Shown one piece after another: positions 56,185-64,000 of a stretch of 64,000 nucleotides of DNA (positions within the stretch are counted from its first letter, which is position 1; the number at the start of each line of letters is the position of its first letter). Position numbers and translations under genes: made by a program. Source of the stretch: Phycomyces nitens (lineage: Eukaryota > Mucoromycota > Mucoromycetes > Mucorales > Phycomycetaceae). Below the pieces are notes generated by a model. It did not search any database. It saw only the letters and a list, made by a program, of their open reading frames with translations, and was not told the DNA's origin. The stretch covers positions 2,356,001 to 2,420,000 of the forward strand of contig JAHRBC010000002.1 of assembly GCA_022702545.1 (NCBI GenBank). The letters run 5' to 3'.

Positions 56185-57560
56185 CTATTGACTTCTTGGG
56201 CATTTTGATGCCGATTCTCCCTTGACGTGCCCCAGCTCAAATATACTATAGCCATTTGTGTAAATAGGCTTATATATATCGTATACCGGTACGAATCTTC
56301 CTTCCTTATTAGGTGAGAATGGTGTCCGGATAACAAAATCTTTGCGAGGAAGGCAAAGATATCGAATAAAGTTTGCTCGTAGGCGCATAGTGTACCAAAA
56401 GATGGTCTTGACAATCGGGGAAGCAGGCTCTATTCCAAACGCAGAAATGTCATGATCATCTAGTACACACGGAATAATCTTGTACACTATTGGCCAGAAC
56501 ATCTTTGGTATGCGAAACAAAAGATGATCAATGGTATGCTGGGCACATTTCCAGTTTGATTTGCTGTATCGAACCACAGTCTTTTCGTAATGCTATAGAT
56601 CAAATCAGGAATACAATTAACATCAATCATTGCCCAATAATCTCTTGAATATTACCTCCTTAAAAGCCGTAAGCTCTTGTGGTGTTGCTGGCATATTCTT
56701 GATTTTCATCTTTCGCCCTAGATCTGCCCAAATAACAAACACTGCCTATAGATTGTAGTGGAATCCATTAGACAAGAGTGTGGGTGCAAACCAGGATAGA
56801 CTACTTACATTCATTTCTCGTTCATCCATCTCTCTCCATTCAAACTGTGAGACCCATCGAATTGGCTCTGCAACAAACAGACCCACTGTATAAATGTAAT
56901 CATCGTTGCGAATATTATGCTTTGCATGAATGTCGTTCAATCGGTTTATTGCCTGTGTTGCTCTACCCCGCTGATTCATTATATCCATATCGCTCATGAA
57001 CGGACAGACCTTCATGTGGTTTTGAATTCTTGGGTAAGGATCAGCAATTTCACCCAGAATAAGTTCTGTGTCGTCTGCTCGTTTTGCACAGTCCTTTTCA
57101 AAAATTGAAGATGCAACAAGTGTCTTGCTTATGGAAGGAACAACAAATGTCTTGAACAAGGCAAACTCGAGAGACTCTCTTGAGATTACTGTATATGTAC
57201 ATGATTAGCTTTAATGATCTGGACAGATAGTTTACTGAATTTACTTGGAAACTCTCTTCTAAACGCGTGGCTGAATATTTCTTCGGCAGCGTCATAATCC
57301 TCAAAGATCACTTGAGGGTCAGGGTATCTTTTCCGGAGATCGTTTATGTACTTGAACCGAAGAGACCGAACAAGGATAAGATAGGCACCAAATGCAAGTA
57401 AACCCATGGCATACATGTTCTCTTTTGACAAGGCAGAGAATGCTGAGCTAGACCAGGCTACAAGGTCAGTTGTGAGACTCATTGCAAACAATAAAAAGTG
57501 GGTGATGGGTGTGTAGATCAAAGACTCGATGAATTTCACGACTCTTCTTTTATACAACAA
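56185..57560 (-). CDS. MpaB-like (DUF2236) ER-bound oxygenase family protein
   Basis: Minus-strand exons 57560-57245, 57188-56809, 56745-56656 and 56592-56185 join in frame to a 397-residue protein. Starting instead at the ATG at 57482 gives 371. An N-terminal hydrophobic helix (MGLLAFGAYLILV) suggests membrane anchoring. The family resemblance lies in ESLEFALFKTFVVPSISKTL, AINRLNDIHAKHNIRNDDYI, FVAEPIRWVSQFEWREM and the pattern of a tryptophan-rich helix after it. The MpaB/rubber-oxygenase-like family oxidatively cleaves lipid double bonds in known members; the substrate here is unknown. No disruption seen, and all introns are canonical. Confidence 0.65.
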
Positions 57561-59436
57561 TCCAATTCAAAGTGTATCAGCACGTCATCTAGGACCTGTT
57601 TGTAGTAAAGGTTTTCTCTCTTTACCATAGGCGTTTTCTAGGAGGCATTGGACGACCAGACGACTTATCAGGGTGAAATACAGGGATTGTCTGACTTGTT
57701 TTCCTTACACATGTCAAACAACAAGAACCATGAAATTGAGGGGGTTGACAGACTAATAATGAATATAGTGATACCAATGATTGAACTGGAAACCTACTGT
57801 TACTGCTAAATTGAACCTTGGAACCAACTTCTAGCACCAAACCTGTTTGTTGTGATACAACATATTTGCTCTTCAAGTTTTGTCTCTTTGTGTGGTTTAT
57901 GTACAATCTCTTGCGAGGTTAATCAATGCATTTCGGTATCCATAAGTTTGACAGAAATTGTTGAGAACAATAGTACATAATATAATGCATAATACATCTG
58001 GCATTTTCAAATCATATTTATGATATTCAGGAGAATAGTCAAAGACTTTATGGGGGTGGTACACAAGCTCCAAGGCATGCAGGCGATCAACTTTATGTAC
58101 AGAAATCTGCCAAACCCCAGAGCTTCAGGTTGACTGTGTATGGTCCAGCCAGGTCCTTTAAAGTTGGTAAAGACTTATAGTGGCTTTATTTAAGATGGCC
58201 TGCGGAGTCAAATTTGTTAACAAAAAGTAAAGTGTATGTCTTGGTAGAAATTGGATTTTTCGTATTTCATTCTTTATTGTCTCTATAGAAAAAATGTCAA
58301 TAGATATTTACACTGAACAAGACCGGCCTTTGTATAAATAAAGGCTTCCCGCGAATAATCCTAGTACACAAGAGACTTGCAAAATTAATAAAACTCAATA
58401 AAGTATACAATAATGCATGTACAGTTTAGCATAATTATCAGAAAGTGTTACACTTGGCATCTAATAGATGTAAATCATTTCTTCATTACAGAAATGTCTC
58501 GATACGTACACATACTCATTGAGCTTTCACAGTAATTATATTTTAATTTGCAAGAATGCTCGATTGTATGACCATGCTCTATATATTATGACTTGAGCTT
58601 CAAAAGCTTATGTATTATGCATGTGCATATTACAAGGCAGTATTCTGCTTGTGTCGTCCATGGTATAGATGGCAGATTACTGCATATCACTCTTGAAACA
58701 CAAAAAAGACAGAATTATAAAGATGAGCAATATAACCTGCTTCTATGCAGATACTATACTTTACGACATCTTTCTGTCTTTTACCTACATATCTCGCAAT
58801 GCAAATAATATTACTATATGCATCTTGGGACTCTCTTACATTATCTTGAACAAATATTTAATCCATAAAAATCAATTTGTTTTCAGATACTTTGTCCAAA
58901 AGTCTTGATTATTGAAATGTAGTTTTATCGTGCTATTCTCATTTCTTCTTCTTTCTTTTTTGCTTAGGGCAGTCTATGATGGCCTTTTAGACAATATAGT
59001 TATGTGGGACCATGAAACCATAAAGAAAAGTCCATGCTGTGTTTTATATAAACATCCTATAGTTCAAAATATTTTCAGATATACAGTAAAATTGATTCCC
59101 CCTCATTGTTCTATATTTACACTTGTTTTCAAAAACTTGCTGATTTCTATACATTTGAAATCAGATCAAATAAAGGCAATGTACAGCTTTAAAACACATC
59201 AAAATGAAGCCATTGATTTCTAAATTATTGAAATTGGTTGCTTTCAAAGATTGATACCATCACTATCTACACTAATTGTTTATTAATATTCTTTCTTTGC
59301 ACTCTTGGCAAACCCATTTGACGCTTTCTAGTGATTTTATTTGATAATTTTTTAATGGGTAGATAAAGTAGTATATATTCCACGCTGGATGCCACCTTTA
59401 TTATTTCGTGATAGCAATGTTCCATCTAGTCAAGAT
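57561..59436. other. Intergenic, no supported gene
   Basis: AT-rich. A minus-strand frame at 57906-57622 (ending SSGRPMPPRKRLW) and a short retroelement-like phrase on the minus strand near 58155 (LAGPYTVNL) are the only protein-like traces, both too weak to call. The plus-strand frames at 58593-59223 are low-complexity and unconvincing. Confidence 0.4.
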
Positions 59437-59748
59437 CTGGAATCTATGATCGGCTCCTCGACATTTGCAGTCATTTCTTCTTCTTCTTCATGTCTAATCC
59501 CTTGCTGGGGCAATTTAATCGTAACTTGCATTATCTTTGTAGATTTTACATTTCTTACATCTTTTCTAGGGGATTCGGACCCTTCAGGGACATATAGGCC
59601 ACTCTTTCCAAAGTAATGACATACTTCTTGGAATGTATTTTGCATCTTAGCCTCTAAAATTTGCACTTTTTTTTCATAAAAGCACTCCCAAACTATAGCA
59701 GTGTCGCTATTAGTGATCGATATAGGTGGCTTTGGAATTGTCTATGGA
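59437..59748 (-). CDS. Exon-like ORF, unidentified
   Basis: Open on the minus strand after an ATAG acceptor-like site, ending TGA. It encodes about 103 residues: TNSDTAIVWECFYEKKVQIL, GKSGLYVPEGSESPRKD, KIMQVTIKLPQQGIRHEEEE. It has hydrophilic, coding-like composition and an acidic C-terminal half. No upstream exon or start located. It could be the last exon of a small host gene. Confidence 0.35.
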
Positions 59749-60154
59749 ATTTTCTTTGATGATCTCTTTGATAGTCTTTTTTTTCATATGTATCGTGAAA
59801 GGGGTAACCCTTTAAACAAGGAAATGTCACTATAATTGCTACATTATTTCTGATTGTATTTCAGATGTTTTTTTTTGAAGACACATATCAAAAAATGTCG
59901 TAGAGTGTCTTATACATCCTTACTCCTCAGGAGTTGCTTTGCTACATGATCTAAGAGTGGATACTCTGAGCCAAGAGGATTTACTTTAAATATATATATA
60001 TATATATTGATCTCGGACCAATACTTCAATATGGTTATTATTATTTAAAAAAAAAGAGATGATACGGTGGCATAAATAAAGGCTTGTAACCACAGTCAGT
60101 ACTATCCTTAATGTCCTATTCAGAACGGTGAATCGTGCATTTATCCAGAACAAT

Positions 60155-60469
60155 CTAAATAAACTTTTCGGTATGGTAGGCCGTGGTGGGTTTTTTTAGA
60201 CGTCTAGACTTTAAGCTTTCAATTGAAGCTGCTTTTCTCTTTTCCTTGTTGTTTTCGAAAGGGAGCTCTCTTGTAATTTTTTCATAATCAAGCCTTTTGA
60301 GTGACTTGACCTTGGAGACATTGGTTGTTCCAGACATAGAAATGCATCCAACAATATTAATGCTTGCTTGCTTGTTTTTCTTTGGCGTGTACTTTGACTT
60401 TTGCAAAGGAACATTAGATCTATGAATGAATACACAATTCTTTTGAAATCCAATGCCTGTATTTTTCCA
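60155..60469 (-). pseudogene. IS630/Tc1-type transposase relic
   Basis: The minus frame encodes QKNCVFIHRSNVPLQKSKYT then KNKQASINIVGCISMSGTTN. This follows the first catalytic strand of IS630/Tc1 transposases (NCVFIDE.. followed by ..V.GAIS..G), with the expected Asp replaced by His. No terminal repeats or other catalytic segments found. An old fragment. Confidence 0.5.
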
Positions 60470-61557
60470 CTACTAATCGATTGTGTGCCTTGACTCAAGT
60501 GTCCTAGGTATATCACTTTGTGCAGTATATTTTTGAGTTTGGTTAATTGGTATCTTTTTTTTTTGGAGATGAGGAAAATTTTGCTATAAAAGTTCTCCAA
60601 CGTCTTGAAGAACAACTAAAGGATTCTTGTCGACTAGGCTAATCAGAAAGAACGCCTTTTGATCATTTAAGAAAAGGAATGTCGATAAACAAGAGATTCC
60701 ACACGCAGATGCAACTCTAGGTACAGACTGTCTCAATTTGAAGCCTATTTATAAAACGAGCAATCTGATCAGGGCCATACTTTTATGTTGATTTCTGTTT
60801 ATAGATTTACAGTCGATTCGAGTTGAATTGTGATGCAATTGGTATTATTTTCGATTGACTATAAATGTGGCTGGTGTACCAATGGCAATTATTAATTTGA
60901 TATCGTCATGTTCAAAATGCAATCTCTGCCAATTCCATTTCTTTAGAGCTCTTGACATATAAAAGAGGTTCATTAATGGGATCATAGTCAACAAGTCCAT
61001 GATAAAAGTAGTCCCCCCAAAAAAAGGGGTGGTGGTGGTAATAGGTAAGAGTATTTGGCCAAAATAATATATATATATATATATATATAAAAGTTTATTT
61101 GAATAGACAATACTTCCAAGAGGTTCAATTATTTTCGATCAAGAAAGAAAAAAAAGAAAAGGAATCTGGAATGCAATCAAACCCACTGTAAAAGCAGAAA
61201 CATATTGAAAATCAGGCAATAAGATTGGGGTAGAAATAAATACATAAATAAATATTTTTATATATAATAATAAAAAAAAGGGCAAATAAAATTGGTGTGT
61301 GTGAATTTTTTTATTTGAAAAAAAACATGATTATTTGACCTTGGCCAATTACACGTATTAAATATTGTCAGCAAAATACCACCAACCTCATGTAGAGAAT
61401 ACAAGTCGCCTTTAAACCACTCGCTCTCCAACCCAAAGCCCAAAAGTGTTTAGTCATTGGCTGTTTAAAAAGCCGATACGGTTTTATCAACCAAAGTGAC
61501 AGATTTCTACTCTTCTACCTCTTTACACCCTTGAACCCCCCCACTCTTACTCAAGAA
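60470..61557. other. Intergenic and promoter region of the downstream gene
   Basis: No gene seen. Contains an (AT)n run at about 61062-61089 and A-rich tracts. A CT-rich stretch directly precedes the start codon at 61558 (about 61506-61555), as is common in fungal promoters. Confidence 0.4.
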
Positions 61558-63540
61558 ATGTCCTTGAAAACCTTTACCCGCGAAGAAGTCAGTCGCCATG
61601 CCTCTGAGAGTGATCTCTGGATCATCATAGACTCGAGTGTCTATGATATGAGCCGTTTCATCGACTTCCATCCCGGAGGTGCTACTCCTATCCTTGAATT
61701 CGCTGGAAAAGACGCCACCGAAGACTTTTATGGTCTCCATAGACAGGAGGTCTTGGTCAAGTATTCAAAGTACAAGATTGGCACAATTGCGAATGAGAAG
61801 GCCCAGATTGCCATTCGCCAGAATGGAGACTTTTCAAAGGTGCCTTATGGAGAGTCCAGCGCCTGGATGGGATTCAAATCCCCTTATTACAAGTAAGTTG
61901 TTTATTGTTTTGCACCAAAACTGAGGATGAGTCCATTACTGACCTGCAGATAGGGAAAGTCACTTCAAGTTTAGAGCTGCTGTTCGTACAATTGTTGATG
62001 AGATGGCCGAAGAAGCTCGCAGCTTTGAGGATTCAGAAAAGAAACCAACAGATGAATTCATGCAAAAGCTAGGAAGCTATAACCTCTTGTCCGCAAATGT
62101 GGGCCCCGGCCCATGGTTACATAACACCATTCTTCCCGGTGGTGTTACCGGAGAAGAATTCGATTACTTCCATGAGCTCATTCTCCACGAGGAAATGGCA
62201 CGCTGGGGAACTCGCGGTGCTGGTGACGGTATCATTGGTGGAATGGTCATCTCTATCCCAACTGTTCTCAATTTCGGATCCCCTGCCCTCAAGGCAAAGG
62301 TAAAGATCAACAGAATAATTATATTACTTAACGCATTATTAGATTGTACCCGAAGTGTTCTCTGGAAAGAAGAGAATCTGCTTGGCCATCACTGAACCAT
62401 ATGCTGGATCCGATGTTGCAAGCATTCGCACAACTGCTAAAAAGACCGCCGATGGAAAGCATTACATGTATGTCGATGACAAAGCACATAATTCATTTAT
62501 TGACCCCCAAAAAAAACATCTTGATGCTAGTGTAAATGGCGTAAAGAAGTGGATCACTGGTGGTAAGTATCTTTTCGTCTTCAAGTCACTATTTACTAAT
62601 GTTTCCAAAATAAATAAAAAATAGGTCAATGGGCCGACTACTTCTCTACTGCTGTCCAGACTGAAAATGGCATGTCCATGCTTTTGATCGATCGTTCGGA
62701 CAATGTCGAAACCAAGGCCATCAAGACATCTTACAGCAGCAGTGCCGGTACCTCTTATATTATCTTTGAGAATGTAAGTAGCTTATATGGCAATTCAACC
62801 AAACATATACTTATAAGTATCCATTAGGTAAAAGTTCCTGTTGAAAACTTGCTCGGCAAGGAAGACCGTGGCTTCATGGTAGTCCTGTCCAACTTTAACC
62901 ATGAACGCTGGGTGATGATCACAAGCGTTTCCATGTCTGCTCGCATTGTGATTGAAGAGTGCTTCAAGTGGGCAAACCAGAGAAAGGTCTTTGGAAAGAG
63001 ACTTATTGACCAGCCTGTGATCAGAAACAAACTTGCTGCCATGGTAAATATTACTAATGACTCTTTATCATTGGTTGACTAACCCATCTATTGCTAGATT
63101 GCTGATCTAGAGAGCTTCCACAACTGGACCGAGAATATCACCTATCAAATGTGCCATATGAAATACAAGGAGCAATCTGAAAAACTTGCTGGTCCTTTAG
63201 CCTTGGCCAAATACCAGTCTACTCGTATGCTCCACAACGTATCTGATTCGGCATGTCAGATCTTTGGGTGAGTACATCAATGTTGATTATATTGTATACT
63301 AACGTCATATTTACTCTTAGTGGCCGAGGCTTGACAAAGACTGGCATGGGAAAACATATTGAGATGCTTCAAAGAACATACAAGTTTTCGGTATGGAGAT
63401 CTTTGCACACACACACAAAAATATATATACACTAACAATGATGTGAATTCTAGGCAATCTTGGGTGGTGCCGAAGAAGTCATGGCCGATCTTGGTGTACG
63501 CCAAGCCATGAAGAACTTCCCTGCTGAAGCTAGACTCTAA
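61558..63540 (+). CDS. Cytochrome b5-acyl-CoA dehydrogenase fusion (530 aa)
   Basis: Eight exons join in frame: 61558-61892, 61954-62299, 62343-62562, 62625-62773, 62828-63043, 63098-63267, 63321-63390 and 63454-63540. I chose ATG 61558 because it starts directly on the b5 domain. Residues 1-75 form a cytochrome b5 domain with both heme ligands, His38 in FHPGG and His61 in GLHRQ. The rest is an acyl-CoA dehydrogenase: the N-terminal helical domain, the signature AITEPYAGSDVAS at exon 3, the second signature QIFGGRGLTKTG across exons 6-7, and a C-terminal ILGGAEEVM. It would oxidise an acyl-CoA using FAD, with b5 as a possible electron partner. No mitochondrial presequence is evident. Confidence 0.92.
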
Positions 63541-63763
63541 ACAAACAAGTCCTCCAAGTTACACTAAGTTATGCTTTTGAATGTGATGTCCACAACCATC
63601 ATTGTTTTGGTACTCATGTATCGAACAGTGATGATTAAATCAAATAAAAAGCTTCCATAAAGGTGTGGTTTATAATGCCTTGCAAGCATTAAAATATATA
63701 GCAAAAAATATAGACCCACAAAAGCCCATTTTCAAAACGCTTGTATTCTGGGAACATTTATTA
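63541..63763. terminator. Shared 3' region between convergent genes
   Basis: 223 bp between the stops of two convergent genes. AAATAAAAAG at about 63643 fits polyadenylation of the plus-strand gene. TTTATT near 63757 reads AATAAA on the minus strand, just past the minus gene's stop. Confidence 0.5.
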
Positions 63764-64000
63764 CTAAGCATCAATCGCGCTGGCTTGCTTGTAAACATCA
63801 AGGCACCTTTCCATGAGCTCGACCGATTCTAATGACTTTACCTTTGGCATTAACTTTTCAGTGATAAAAAGAGCCTCTCTTTTGTCATTTGGATTTTGGT
63901 GCAGCAAGACCTCTCCTAATTGAATAGCAGCAGCATAATAGTTTTGAGCATCATTTGCCTCTTTACATATTATCAATACTTCTTCAAGTAGAAGAATGGC
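63764..64000 (-). CDS. TPR-like protein, C-terminal part (runs off window)
   Basis: The minus frame is open from the window edge to a TAG at 63764-63766, 78 codons. Helical repeats such as EANDAQNYYAAAIQLGEVLL and ESVELMERCLDVYKQAS suggest tetratricopeptide-type helices. The anaphase-promoting complex subunit Apc5 is one possibility, but this is a guess. The N-terminus lies beyond position 64000. Confidence 0.55.
   Translation of the reverse strand, partial: AILLLEEVLIICKEANDAQNYYAAAIQLGEVLLHQNPNDKREALFITEKLMPKVKSLESVELMERCLDVYKQASAIDA

Noticed and set aside
58593..59223. Overlapping plus-strand ORFs of 71-103 codons
   Set aside because: Multiple overlapping frames in AT-rich sequence without splice signals or recognisable motifs.
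61062..61089. AT dinucleotide run
   Set aside because: Simple microsatellite; no further significance seen.

Overview
This window looks like nuclear DNA from an AT-rich fungus, most likely an early-diverging (Mucoromycota-type) one. The reasons are short spliceosomal introns of about 50-70 bp with GTAAG/TAG ends, two eukaryotic tRNA genes, chromodomain Ty3/gypsy retrotransposons, Tnp2-type CACTA transposons, and host genes for an MpaB-like oxygenase and a cytochrome b5-acyl-CoA dehydrogenase fusion. The organism call is inference. Most of positions 1-55,500 is a graveyard of nested transposable elements. Ordinary host genes appear mainly right of 56,000.

Left block (1-19,518). Gene scraps and an LTR relic precede a tRNA-Met gene (2166-2238, minus). 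Just upstream of the tRNA sit tandem LTRs. A CACTA element (family A, termini CACTACGGCGG) follows, interrupted by a second member of the same family. Next comes a truncated family-C CACTA element (CACTGCAAAA) whose Tnp2-like transposase gene is split by a complete Ty3/gypsy element (Gy1 copy 1, 12840-18131).

Middle block (19,519-32,136). This is one nested pile built upstream of a tRNA-Arg gene (32063-32136). Two tRNA-facing LTRs were opened by an apparently complete two-gene family-C CACTA element (20184-27255) and by a third family-A element (28039-31375). Around both tRNAs, LTR ends lie 9-10 bp from the mature tRNA 5' end, which suggests targeted integration like that of yeast Ty3.

Right pile (32,137-54,976). 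LTR relics form a large inverted repeat. Then come a tyrosine-recombinase fragment, Gy1 copy 2 (35111-40563, minus) inserted beside a MULE relic, and a Tc1/mariner element (41466-54974). The Tc1 element holds three independent insertions: Gy2 (41605-48831, itself split by a 1.7 kb family-B CACTA element), a 618 bp solo LTR, and a 4.3 kb MULE. The MULE carries an OTU-type cysteine protease domain downstream of its transposase.

Host-gene end (56,185-64,000). An MpaB-like gene on the minus strand and a cytochrome b5-acyl-CoA dehydrogenase gene (61558-63540, 8 exons) are separated by a gene-poor stretch with an IS630/Tc1 relic. A TPR-like gene on the minus strand runs off the window edge.

Target-site duplications, termini and reading frames were read by eye. 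Family names rest on motif recognition, not on database searches.
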